DNA of 49,392 nt, taken from the NCBI GenBank assembly GCA_023415575.1, contig JAEZKF010000045.1, forward strand, positions 1 through 49,392, given 5' to 3'. Below are positions 1 to 7,265 of the stretch, piece after piece. Source of the stretch: Bacillota bacterium. GTDB taxonomy: Bacteria > Bacillota > Clostridia > Oscillospirales > Ruminococcaceae. Below the pieces are notes generated by a model. The model was not told the origin of the DNA. It was given only the letters and a program-made list of their open reading frames with translations, and did no database searches. The position numbers were made by a program, and so were the translations under genes. How positions within the stretch are numbered: the first letter of the stretch is position 1; every line of letters starts with the position of its first letter.

Positions 1-60
1 CTTTTGCTTTAGAGATGTCAGTTGGCAAACCGCTTCTCTATTTTAGCAAAAGGAGTTTTT
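1..60 (+). terminator. Possible terminator hairpin at left edge
   Basis: The first 15 bases (CTTTTGCTTTAGAGA) are nearly complementary to bases 36-53 (TCTCTATTTTAGCAAAAG), giving a long imperfect hairpin followed by GAGTTTTTATTT. It would end a plus-strand transcript entering from the left. The gene it serves is outside the window and no coding region is visible in bases 1-179. Confidence 0.35.
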
Positions 61-88
61 ATTTCTTCCTTATCGCTTAAGCTCTTTT

Positions 89-114
89 GAACCACGCGTC
101 TAACGCGTGGTTTT
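89..114 (+). terminator. Perfect 10-bp hairpin
   Basis: AACCACGCGT (90-99) and ACGCGTGGTT (103-112) form a perfect stem with a 3-base loop, followed on the plus strand by TTTTC. It lies between the left-edge hairpin and the rnf terminator. It may be a back-up terminator for the plus-strand transcript or a short repeat. The U-tract is short, so its function is uncertain. Confidence 0.4.
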
Positions 115-120
115 CGGTAT

Positions 121-156
121 ACAATAAGCCCCCGCCGAATAACTTCAGCGGGGGCT
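121..156 (-). terminator. Terminator of the rnf operon
   Basis: AGCCCCCGC (127-135) and GCGGGGGCT (148-156) form a perfect GC-rich 9-bp stem beginning 24 bases after the rnfB stop codon. On the minus strand it is followed by TTATTGTAT, a modest U-tract. Its position and stem strength fit an intrinsic terminator for the convergent end of the operon. Confidence 0.6.
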
Positions 157-179
157 GTCATTTTATTGGTTGTGTTGGT

Positions 180-1037
180 TTACTGAATGCCTTGCGGTAT
201 CAAATCAGCGGCGTTAATAATCTTGCCGGTTTGGTGAGAGATATATGAGATTGTCTTGCGCGGGCAGACCGCGATGCAGGCACCGCAGTTTGTGCACTTG
301 ACGGTATCAATAAAGGCGAGGTTATCCTTTACCGTAATGGCATCGGAATCGCAGGCCTTTACGCAACGCATGCAGCCAATGCAGCTTTCCTCGCACACCT
401 TCATGGCAACAGCGCCCTTGCTCTTGTTAGAGCAGGTGACAAAGGCGGAATCGTTATCTTCGATAAGGGAGATAAGCGCCTTGGGGCAGGTGTCGACGCA
501 TACGCCGCAGCCGGTGCAGACCGACCGGTCTACGACGGCAACGCCCTCCTCAAGGTGAATGGCGTCAAAGGGGCAGCCGCGCACGCAATCGCCAAAGCCG
601 ATGCAGCCGTACTGGCACTTGCCGCCGCCCGCGTGCAAGAGGTTTGCCGCCGAGCAGGTGGGAAGCCCCTTATACTCATACCGTTTTCCTGTAATCGACT
701 TACGTCCCGTACAAGCCACAATGGCAAGCATACGCTGCCCGGCTTGCGCATCTGTGCCCAGGATGCGGTTGATACCCTCCAGCGTCGCCGCTCCGCCGGG
801 GATGCACTTATTCGGTTCGGCAGTGCCTTCGCACACCGCTCTTGCATAATCATCACAACCCGCGCAGCCACACGCACCGCAATTTGCGCCGGGTAACACC
901 TCGCGGATCAGCTCTATGCGCTCATCCTCCTTTACGGCAAACAGCTTGGAGGCGACTGCAAGACCAAGACCACATACTAATCCGATGGCGGAGACAATCC
1001 CCGTCGGCAGCATGATGGTCGCAACACTGATATCCAT
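180..1037 (-). CDS. rnfB: RnfB, iron-sulfur subunit of the Rnf complex
   Basis: RnfB is the polyferredoxin subunit of the Rnf complex and takes electrons from reduced ferredoxin. The 285-aa product begins with one membrane helix (about residues 10-34). A four-Cys Fe-S motif follows (C53, C56, C61 and C69 in the ANCGACGCAGC context). Then come several ferredoxin-type clusters: CxYGCxGFGDCVxxCPFDAI, CTGCGVCVDTCPK, CIGCMRCVKAC and CTNCGACIAVCP. The frame stays open upstream to 1160. I chose the ATG at 1037 because the protein then starts with the usual short periplasmic/TM segment; an AGAAAGG sequence lies 13 bases upstream. An ATG at 1049 is possible but has no room for a ribosome site. The gene is last in rnfCDGEAB, but a 235-bp gap separates it from rnfA, unlike the overlaps of the other genes. 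Confidence 0.93.
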   Translation of the reverse strand: MDISVATIMLPTGIVSAIGLVCGLGLAVASKLFAVKEDERIELIREVLPGANCGACGCAGCDDYARAVCEGTAEPNKCIPGGAATLEGINRILGTDAQAGQRMLAIVACTGRKSITGKRYEYKGLPTCSAANLLHAGGGKCQYGCIGFGDCVRGCPFDAIHLEEGVAVVDRSVCTGCGVCVDTCPKALISLIEDNDSAFVTCSNKSKGAVAMKVCEESCIGCMRCVKACDSDAITVKDNLAFIDTVKCTNCGACIAVCPRKTISYISHQTGKIINAADLIPQGIQ

Positions 1038-1272
1038 CGTATAAACCATGCCTTTCTGCTTACGCCATAAGTGGTGTAAAGCGTTGATTTTGATGCTGGA
1101 GGCCACCGTACTGCGGTTATGATAGGTGGTAATTGCAAATCTTGCGATTAGCATTAGCAAATTGCTGTAAGCAGGCTGATGCCCCCGAGGTCAGTTGTTT
1201 TATCGGACAAGAAAGGGGATGTTCTGTGAATGCTCTTCTTGTTCCGCACAGCGGCTTTCACGCGCCGCTTGA

Positions 1273-1872
1273 TTATTTAAAGATGCCCTCTACTACACCC
1301 GCGAATCCCATAAAGGCAACCGAGACAATCGCCGCAGCAGCGAGTGTGATGGGCAGGCCCTTGAAGGCCTCCGGTACGTCTGCTGCCTCAACGCGCGACC
1401 GCACGCCGGAGAACAGCACCATAGCGAGCATAAAGCCAAGGCCTGCGCCGATGGAGTTTACCATCGCCTGGCCGTAGTTGTAACCGCTTTCAAAGTTGAG
1501 CAGGGTAACACCCAAGACCGCGCAGTTGGTGGTAATGAGCGGCAGGTAGATACCCAAAGCCCGATAAAGCCCGGGGATATGGCGTTTGAGCACAATCTCA
1601 ACGAGCTGCACAAGGGCCGCAATAACAAGGATGAATACAATCGTCTGCAGGTAGCCCATGCCGTTTGGCTCAAGGATGTAAGCATAGATGGGGTAGGTTA
1701 CGGCGGTAGAAAGCGCCATAACAAAGGTAACGGCTACGCTCATGCCAAAGGCGCTGTCGAGTTTCTTAGACACGCCTAGGAAGGGGCAGATGCCGAGAAA
1801 GCGCTTGAGTACAAAGTTTTCAACCAGTATTGCGCTCAGAAGGATTTTTGCAAGATCAATTACGATATCCAT
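1273..1872 (-). CDS. rnfA: RnfA, integral membrane subunit of the Rnf complex
   Basis: This 199-aa polytopic protein of the NqrE/RnfA family has about six membrane segments. RnfA and RnfE are inverted homologous subunits that together hold an Fe or 2Fe-2S centre in the membrane and carry electrons between ferredoxin-side and NADH-side cofactors. The two expected cysteine sites are visible: LGICPFLG near residue 29 and TTNCAVLG in the second half of the protein. Length matches the family (about 190-200 aa). The start codon shares one base with the rnfE stop, so the two are translationally coupled. It ends 235 bp before rnfB. Confidence 0.95.
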   Translation of the reverse strand: MDIVIDLAKILLSAILVENFVLKRFLGICPFLGVSKKLDSAFGMSVAVTFVMALSTAVTYPIYAYILEPNGMGYLQTIVFILVIAALVQLVEIVLKRHIPGLYRALGIYLPLITTNCAVLGVTLLNFESGYNYGQAMVNSIGAGLGFMLAMVLFSGVRSRVEAADVPEAFKGLPITLAAAAIVSVAFMGFAGVVEGIFK

Positions 1873-2570
1873 TATGCGTTATCCTCCTTATTGCCTTCAT
1901 CTTGGGCTTCTCCGCCATGGCACAGTCCCTTAGAGGGGCAGGCGTCACAGCCGTTAGCTGCGGGCTTACGTCCGAGCTTTTTAAGGATGACACCGCTCAG
2001 CGCCATCAACGTGCCGAACACGAAGAATCCGCCCGGTGCCTGCGAGAGGATGCCCATTGACGGAACCGATTCGGGGATAATGCGCATACCAAACCAGGTG
2101 CCGGAACCGATAATCTCGCGGACAGTGCCCATGCACAGCAAAGCGAGCGTAAAGCCGATGCCCATTCCAAGGCCGTCAAGGATGGAATGCCATGCGTTGT
2201 TCTTACTGGCAAACGCCTCGGCTCTTGCAAGGATGATGCAGTTTACAACAATCAGCGGCAAAAAGATTCCCAATGCCGCGTCAAGCTCAGGCGAAAACGC
2301 CTTAAGTAACATACTGACGATGGTAACAAAGGTTGCAATCACGATTACGTAAGCAGGGATACGCACCTTTTGCGGCACAACCTTACGCAGAAGCGAGATG
2401 GCAAGGTTGGAGCAAACAAGCACTGCCATTGCCGCAATACCCATGCCAACGCCGGTCTTGGCGGAGGTGGTGGTGGCAAGGGTGGGGCAGGTGCCCAGCA
2501 CCAGTACAAAGGTCGGGTTCTCTTTCAAAATACCGTTTAGGAAAACGGCTAAGCTCTTTGACTGTTTCAT
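1872..2570 (-). CDS. rnfE: RnfE, integral membrane subunit with Cys-rich tail
   Basis: This is the NqrD/RnfE-family partner of RnfA, 232 aa and about six membrane helices. The conserved cysteine sites for the membrane Fe centre are present: LGTCPTLA near residue 28 and VNCIILARAEAFAS in the middle. The protein has a hydrophilic C-terminal extension of about 30 residues with CDACPSKGLC, ending in an acidic stretch. This tail lies beyond the conserved core and could bind a metal. The start overlaps the rnfG stop by four bases (ATGA), and the stop overlaps the rnfA start, so coupling is expected. Confidence 0.95.
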   Translation of the reverse strand: MKQSKSLAVFLNGILKENPTFVLVLGTCPTLATTTSAKTGVGMGIAAMAVLVCSNLAISLLRKVVPQKVRIPAYVIVIATFVTIVSMLLKAFSPELDAALGIFLPLIVVNCIILARAEAFASKNNAWHSILDGLGMGIGFTLALLCMGTVREIIGSGTWFGMRIIPESVPSMGILSQAPGGFFVFGTLMALSGVILKKLGRKPAANGCDACPSKGLCHGGEAQDEGNKEDNA

Positions 2571-3148
2571 ATTAAGCCACCCTCCTGAAGAATGCGCAGT
2601 GCCTCACCCGCATGGTTGATGGCAAGCGTTACCGCCTTGGAGCTGATGGTTGCTCCCGTGACGGCGGCAATCTCGTTATCGGCACCGGCGGCGCCCTTTA
2701 CAACAGTGAGGTCGCCAGCTACCTTGCCGACAAACTGGTCGACAAACGGGGTTTCGAATGCGTTGGAGCCAAGGCCCGCCGTCTCATCCTGCTCCAGCGC
2801 CTTATATCCGATGATGGCGCCGTCGGGATTAAAGCCGACCATGATGGTAAACGATTTGTTATAGCCCTTTTCGGTAACCGAGATGACGGTGCCCGCCTTG
2901 TTCTCGGCGGTGTAAACATCCACAATACCTAAGGCCGTCAGGTCATCGGTCAGGTCTACCGGTACAAATTTGTCTGCCTCCGGCACAAGCTCAAGGCGGG
3001 AAAGCCCTGCTGTGCCGAGCTGGTTTTCTTCAATGATGGGTGCGGTAAAGGCGTTCGTAAGCGCGAGTGCCGCGGTTGCCACCAGCGCGATGGCGGTGAG
3101 AATGGCTGCGGGGATAAGAATATCCTTTACAAACTCTTTTCCCTTCAT
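2567..3148 (-). CDS. rnfG: RnfG, covalent-FMN subunit of the Rnf complex
   Basis: RnfG is a 193-aa membrane-anchored flavoprotein. One N-terminal helix (residues 9-32) is followed by an extracytoplasmic FMN-binding domain. The flavinylation motif TGATISS is at residues 164-170; in this family FMN is joined by a phosphoester bond to the threonine of (S/T)GAT. The ETAGLGSNA segment at 122-130 is typical of RnfG/NqrC. Flavinylation needs an ApbE transferase, which is not in this window. The start overlaps the rnfD stop by four bases, and the stop overlaps the rnfE start. Confidence 0.95.
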   Translation of the reverse strand: MKGKEFVKDILIPAAILTAIALVATAALALTNAFTAPIIEENQLGTAGLSRLELVPEADKFVPVDLTDDLTALGIVDVYTAENKAGTVISVTEKGYNKSFTIMVGFNPDGAIIGYKALEQDETAGLGSNAFETPFVDQFVGKVAGDLTVVKGAAGADNEIAAVTGATISSKAVTLAINHAGEALRILQEGGLI

Positions 3149-4068
3149 TTTCTCTTCACACCTCCAAACGGCTTTGAACGGGTAAGGCGGTCGATATACG
3201 GCACCACGATGTTCATAAGCAGGATGGCAAAGGACACGCCCTCGTCATAGCTGCCATAGGTGCGGATAACCGCAGTAAGCAAACCAAGCCCGATTGCATA
3301 GATAATCTTACCCCGCTCGGTGGAAGGCGAGGTTGTGTAGTCGGTCGCCATAAAGAAGGCGCCGAGGAAGAGGCCGCCCGAAAGGATGCCGGCAACCGGA
3401 TCTCCGCCGAACAGCCAGGTAAGAACGAAGGTTGTTCCGATATATACAAAGGGAATGGTCGGTGTGATAATCTTCATCGCGATTAAAAGCAGACCGCCGA
3501 TGAGGATTGCAAGCACGCTGACCTCACCAAGGCAGCCGCCCTTTATGCCTAGAAACAGCTCAAGGTAGCTCGCCTGAGCTCCCCCAAGCGGGGTAGCACC
3601 TGTGTTGGCCTCGCCGTACATCCACTGTAAGGGACGAACCCAGGTTGTCATCGCAGTGGAGAAGGACACCATGAGCACAATTCTGCCCACGATGGCGGGG
3701 TTTGCAAAGTTTTGGCCTAAGCCGCCGAACAGCATCTTCGTAATGAAAATCGACACAAAGGCGCCGACAATCGCCATCCAAAGAGGCAGCGTCACGGGCA
3801 GGTTCATGGCAAGCAGAACGCCGGTGACAACGGCGCTTAAATCAAACACCGTATTCGACCGCTTGGTTACCATATTAAACAATGTCTCAAATAGCACCGA
3901 GGCGGCGGCTGTTACCGCTATCAGCAAAATCGAGCGCCAGCCGAACAGGATAACCGAGGCGATTGTGGGGAACAAGAGTGCAATCAGCACGCATGCCATT
4001 ATCTTTTGGGTGGTAACACTGGAACGAATGTGGGGTGTTGCACTGACGGTCAGCTGATTATTTTGCAT
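3145..4068 (-). CDS. rnfD: RnfD, flavin-carrying membrane subunit
   Basis: RnfD/NqrB-family subunit of 307 aa from the ATG at 4068, with about nine or ten membrane helices. Conserved features are GGLGQNFANPA at residues 115-125 and TGATPL at 156-161, the covalent FMN site. RnfD is one of the likely ion-translocating subunits. The frame is open to 4110, but that start would precede the rnfC stop by more than 50 bases and add a basic tail. The ATG at 4068 has GGTGAG just upstream and overlaps the end of rnfC by 11 bases. Confidence 0.95.
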   Translation of the reverse strand: MQNNQLTVSATPHIRSSVTTQKIMACVLIALLFPTIASVILFGWRSILLIAVTAAASVLFETLFNMVTKRSNTVFDLSAVVTGVLLAMNLPVTLPLWMAIVGAFVSIFITKMLFGGLGQNFANPAIVGRIVLMVSFSTAMTTWVRPLQWMYGEANTGATPLGGAQASYLELFLGIKGGCLGEVSVLAILIGGLLLIAMKIITPTIPFVYIGTTFVLTWLFGGDPVAGILSGGLFLGAFFMATDYTTSPSTERGKIIYAIGLGLLTAVIRTYGSYDEGVSFAILLMNIVVPYIDRLTRSKPFGGVKRK

Positions 4069-5404
4069 TGTTCTCACCCGCCTTCTTCTTTTTTGCTTCC
4101 TCAAGCACAAAGCGCTTGCCGAGCTTGATGGAGTGAACTAAGTTGCGCTTTGCGGGGCATACAAACGAACAGGTTCCGCACTCGATGCACAGGTTGACCT
4201 TTAAAGCCTTGAGTTCCTCTGCATTGCGTGCAAAGTACGCCTTTTCGTAGCTTGCCGGCATCAGGCTCATCGGACACCGGTAGATGCAGCGCGAGCACCG
4301 GATACAGTTGGTCTGGGGAGCCTGTGCAGTCTCCTTCTCAGTAAAGGCTACAACCGCATTGGTTGTCTTGCTGATGGGGTAGGCATCATCCGCAAGGGCA
4401 TTGCCCATCATCGGGCCACCCAGGATAATCTTGCGGGGCTCTTCCTTATATCCGCCGCAGAAGGCGATAAGGTCTGCCACCGAGGTGCCGATGGGCGCGA
4501 TGACGTTTTTGGGCTCAGAAACAGCACCTCCGTCCACCGTCACGCGCTTTTTGATAAGCGGAATACCGGTGCGCAGGTAGCTGTTTAAGAATGCGATTGA
4601 GGTTACGTTCATGACGATAACGCCCACCGAGCTCGGCAGTGCGCCCTCGGGCACGACGCGGCCCGTGGTCTCGTAGATGAGCGTCTTTTCAGCGCCCTGC
4701 GGGTATCTTGTACGCAGAACTGCAACCTCGACGCCCTCCAAATCAGCAAAGCGCTCTTTATATAGCTTAATCGCCTCGGGCTTGTTCTCTTCTATGCCGA
4801 GGTAGACGGTTTTGACATCAAGCTGCTTTTTCACCGCGGCGATACCGCCCAGCACATCGTCGGTATCCTCCATGAGGGTACGGTAGTCTGATGTGATATA
4901 GGGCTCGCACTCTGCGGCGTTTACAATCAAAGTATCGATATCCTCCGGCTTTGCGGGCTTGAGCTTAATGTGGGTCGGAAAACCCGCGCCGCCAAGACCG
5001 ACAAGACCCGAGGCGCGCACGGCCGCGATAAACTCCTCGTAGGTGTCCGCCTTGGGCGGTGCAATCGAATCCGCAAGGGCATCCTCGCCCTCTTTGGCAA
5101 TCACCACAGCCTCAACGGTGCTGCCGTCGGGCGCGGTGACCTCCGTAATTGATTTCACCTTGCCGGTTATACTGGAATAGATAGGCGCGCTCATCAGCTT
5201 GTCGCTGTCGCCGATAAGCTGACCGGTTTTAACCATGTCGCCCACCTTAACAACCGGTTTGCAGGGAACACCGATATTTTGACTCATCAAAATAGTCACC
5301 ATATCGGGTGGCGGCATAATGACGCTGGACAGGTTCTCGGTGCCCTTGCGATGGGGCAGTCGTGTACCGCCATGCGAGCGTCTGCCGTTACTGGTTGCTC
5401 TCAT
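4058..5404 (-). CDS. rnfC: RnfC, NADH-binding Fe-S flavoprotein subunit
   Basis: RnfC is the peripheral subunit where NAD+ is reduced. The 448-aa protein starts with the GG..LPHRKG segment typical of the family and a biotin/lipoyl-like N-terminal domain. A Rossmann-like NADH/FMN domain follows, with GLGGAGFPTHIKL and NAAECEPYITSDYR. Two 4Fe-4S motifs come near the C-terminus: CIRCSRCIYRCP around residue 366 and CIECGTCSFVCP around 405. It is first in rnfCDGEAB. The ATG at 5404 has GGGG nine bases upstream and AGGAG slightly further. A structured leader with a terminator-like hairpin precedes it (see 5451-5501). Confidence 0.96.
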   Translation of the reverse strand: MRATSNGRRSHGGTRLPHRKGTENLSSVIMPPPDMVTILMSQNIGVPCKPVVKVGDMVKTGQLIGDSDKLMSAPIYSSITGKVKSITEVTAPDGSTVEAVVIAKEGEDALADSIAPPKADTYEEFIAAVRASGLVGLGGAGFPTHIKLKPAKPEDIDTLIVNAAECEPYITSDYRTLMEDTDDVLGGIAAVKKQLDVKTVYLGIEENKPEAIKLYKERFADLEGVEVAVLRTRYPQGAEKTLIYETTGRVVPEGALPSSVGVIVMNVTSIAFLNSYLRTGIPLIKKRVTVDGGAVSEPKNVIAPIGTSVADLIAFCGGYKEEPRKIILGGPMMGNALADDAYPISKTTNAVVAFTEKETAQAPQTNCIRCSRCIYRCPMSLMPASYEKAYFARNAEELKALKVNLCIECGTCSFVCPAKRNLVHSIKLGKRFVLEEAKKKKAGENNAK

Positions 5405-5450
5405 AACTGTATTCCCCTAACTCCTAATATGATCTATGCGTTTTGACAAA

Positions 5451-5501
5451 CAAAAAACCGCGCTGCCGCAACATTTCCGTTTTGGCTAGGTGGTTGCGCG
5501 C
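5451..5501 (-). terminator. Terminator or attenuator before rnfC
   Basis: On the minus strand GCGC+GCAAC (5501-5493) can pair with GTTGC and GCGC (5472-5468 and 5463-5460) with a four-base bulge. Six U residues follow (5457-5452). The hairpin ends only about 47 bases before the rnfC start, with no promoter visible between. It is either the end of the NusG-domain gene transcript with read-through into rnf, or a conditional attenuator of a separate rnfC transcript. Confidence 0.55.
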
Positions 5502-5567
5502 CCTGCGGTCAGCAGGCAAAACACAAATAAGGTCTAATGTTATACATTCAAAAGGGTTAAACCTTTT
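5502..5567 (-). promoter_or_regulatory. Candidate second promoter and structured leader of rnfC
   Basis: A -10-like TATAAC lies at 5544-5539 (minus). The expected -35 region is covered by the palindrome AAAAGG-N6-CCTTTT (5550-5567), which would suit an activator or repressor site. No good -35 box is visible. The transcript would carry a first hairpin (GCCTGC with GCAGGGC, about 5519-5502) and then the terminator hairpin at 5501-5451. The palindrome and hairpins are seen; a promoter here is inference. Confidence 0.35.
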
Positions 5568-5626
5568 AAAATCAAGATTTAGCTTTCCCCCCGAACCCAT
5601 GCAAAAAACGGTCCGTGCAAGGGATT

Positions 5627-6022
5627 TTAGCCCGTAACGCCGTCGATGGCAGGCTCGCTTCCTGCAGATACCACCTTGACCGCCACACGGGCAGGCAGAC
5701 AGGCGGCGTAATCGGGCGGGGCGGAGAGCTTGCCTGTATTAATGCAAATCTTATCCCTGCACTCACTTTCGGTAAACCGGATGCTGCCGGGCATAACCTC
5801 AAGATGCACATGCAGCTGGGCATCTATCTCTAAGGTATACGGCTCTGTTACCTTTGCAAGGTCTATGGTCTTATAGATGGCGCCGTCCACATATACCTCG
5901 GCAACGGCTTTTTTGCTGCTCTTGCCAAGCCTTGTCCATGCAAAGAGCAGGAGTGCGGCCGCGATAACCGAAAATATGATGATAATATCGCCCTTTTTAA
6001 AGAAGCTGCGTTCCTGTGCCAT
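5627..6022 (-). CDS. NusG domain II-containing membrane protein
   Basis: This small protein (131 aa from the ATG at 6022) has one N-terminal membrane helix (about residues 12-29) and an extracytoplasmic domain resembling the second domain of NusG. It contains the family pair of cysteines in SECRDKICINTG, with the typical CxDKxC pattern. Such proteins are often encoded next to rnf or flavin-linked genes in Firmicutes. Their role is not established; an accessory function in electron transfer or cofactor insertion is only a guess. A GTG at 6028 is an alternative start. The gene lies 222 bp upstream of rnfC on the same strand and shares the Rex-associated promoter. Confidence 0.8.
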   Translation of the reverse strand: MAQERSFFKKGDIIIIFSVIAAALLLFAWTRLGKSSKKAVAEVYVDGAIYKTIDLAKVTEPYTLEIDAQLHVHLEVMPGSIRFTESECRDKICINTGKLSAPPDYAACLPARVAVKVVSAGSEPAIDGVTG

Positions 6023-6087
6023 AGACACCTCTTTGCCCTTAGTAACCCCGCTGTTTCTATAGCGGGCCAGCCGTTGCGCTACCGTAT

Positions 6088-6116
6088 ATTGTACTACGGA
6101 TGTAGTGCAATTTCAA
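6088..6116 (-). promoter_or_regulatory. Sigma-A promoter of the nusG-II/rnf transcription unit
   Basis: TTGAAA (6116-6111) and TACAAT (6093-6088) are separated by exactly 17 bases, about 66 bases before the ATG at 6022. A second possibility upstream is TTGACA (6167-6162) with GATAAT (6142-6137) and a long 19-base spacer. Between promoter and gene is a small hairpin, CCCGCT..AGCGGG (6047-6066). The rest of the gap up to 6357 shows no gene. Confidence 0.65.
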
Positions 6117-6119
6117 TTT

Positions 6120-6137
6120 TTGTTAAATATTTAACTA
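6120..6137. promoter_or_regulatory. Probable Rex operator
   Basis: TTGTTAAATATTTAACTA matches the Rex consensus TTGTTAA-N4-TTAACAA at 17 of 18 positions and contains a perfect 14-bp palindrome. It touches the -35 box of the promoter at 6111-6116 and covers the -10 of the alternative upstream promoter. Rex is a repressor released by NADH. Placing the NAD+-reducing Rnf complex under Rex makes metabolic sense. The regulator itself is not in the window. Confidence 0.65.
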
Positions 6138-6357
6138 TTATCCTAAAGTATATAAATTTCTTGTCAATCTGTACAAGACCGATACGCAAATGTATACCTT
6201 AACAATATACATTATACAGCGCATGGGGCAGATTTACAAAAGTAAATTCACCCTGTAAATTCAGGACGGAGCTGGACGTTCATTCACACATGATTTGTAA
6301 AAAAGCTTTGTTATTCCGTCCCCTTTCGGCTAATTAGCCCGTCACCAGGTGTAACAT

Positions 6358-6388
6358 AAAAACGCACACACCAAGGTGTGCGTTTTTG
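6358..6388 (-). terminator. Terminator after the lipoprotein gene
   Basis: CGCACAC (6363-6369) pairs with GTGTGCG (6376-6382), extended by A5/T5 on either side, so the hairpin can act in both directions. It lies 40 bases after the stop of the minus-strand lipoprotein gene at 6428. The 6063-6427 gap otherwise holds the rnf promoter region and no gene. Confidence 0.7.
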
Positions 6389-6427
6389 CTTATGCCTCTG
6401 TAGAACTTGTAGTCACCACTCGGCTAA

Positions 6428-7147
6428 TCAGTTTGGCCTGACCGCCTTGCCTGCATCAAGCAGTCCGCTGCCCGACTTAAAGCCTATGCCGCTAAAGCCG
6501 ATGGAGTGCTTGCCGTTCTCATCTACAAGGTCCTCCACCTCCATCACAAGCTGATGGGCCTTATCCACCCAGACGATGATATAGATGCCTCCGGTTGTGT
6601 GGGAACGGGCACCCATGCCTTCATTCGGAATCAAAAACAGGGTGTAGTCCTGCGGCTTTGTAATCTCGGGCAGGTTTTTAGCGGGCGGGAAGTGATCGGG
6701 ATAGGGGGGATACTGGTCTGATACCTCAACTGCCTCATTTTTGTAGCTGTCCACAATCGCCTTTACCGCATCGGTCAGCTCCTGTTGGCGGTCAACGGCA
6801 AGCTCGGCAAAAAACAGCATCCGTTCCTGATTTTCGGCCATCCAGGGGTAGGAGGTCTTTGTAATCTTCATGATGTTATACTGCGGTTCATCCTCTATCA
6901 GCTCCATAAAGGTCACGTAGGGGATGTCAAAGGCAAAGATAAAATCGTAGATGTCCGCACACTGGCCTTCCGCTTCGCGCTTGTTTACATAGTCTTTGTA
7001 GGCGTCTTCCCCGACGTAGTCGATGAGCGGCTTCGCTATGTACTCCTCCCAATCCTCGTGGATGCCGTTTTTACACAGCGTGTTTGCCTTACCGCAGGAG
7101 CAAAGCAGCAGGCAAACAAGCAGCATAAGGGCAAGGACTCTTTTCAA
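6428..7147 (-). CDS. Lipoprotein of unknown function
   Basis: The product is a 239-aa lipoprotein that I do not recognise. It begins with KRVLALMLLVCLLLCSC, a lipoprotein signal with the lipid-carrying cysteine in LCSC, so it should sit on the outer face of the membrane. The mature part is acidic, rich in Tyr and Pro, and contains YPPYPDHFPP in the middle. No catalytic motif is visible. An ATG at 7171 is in frame, but I chose the TTG at 7147. It has GGGGTG six bases upstream and places the basic residues directly before the hydrophobic core. The gene forms a unit of its own between two terminators. Confidence 0.6.
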   Translation of the reverse strand: MKRVLALMLLVCLLLCSCGKANTLCKNGIHEDWEEYIAKPLIDYVGEDAYKDYVNKREAEGQCADIYDFIFAFDIPYVTFMELIEDEPQYNIMKITKTSYPWMAENQERMLFFAELAVDRQQELTDAVKAIVDSYKNEAVEVSDQYPPYPDHFPPAKNLPEITKPQDYTLFLIPNEGMGARSHTTGGIYIIVWVDKAHQLVMEVEDLVDENGKHSIGFSGIGFKSGSGLLDAGKAVRPN

Positions 7148-7225
7148 CGGTATCACCCCATATTCTATCATCCCTTACAATATTACATCATTTGGCGAAA
7201 ATGTAAATATACTTTCCCGATTATG

Positions 7226-7259
7226 CAAAAACAGCGTGCCGATTGTCTCGGCACGCTGT
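7226..7259 (-). terminator. Terminator of lepA
   Basis: ACAGCGTGCCGA (7231-7242) and TCGGCACGCTGT (7248-7259) form a perfect 12-bp stem with a 5-base loop, followed on the minus strand by TTTTTGC. It starts six bases after the lepA stop codon. Confidence 0.85.
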
Positions 7260-7265
7260 ACGGTT

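Noticed and set aside
5404..5600. Assignment of the rnfC leader to a known riboswitch class
   Set aside because: Hairpins and terminator are visible, but no consensus core that I can recall matches, so only an attenuator-like leader is claimed.
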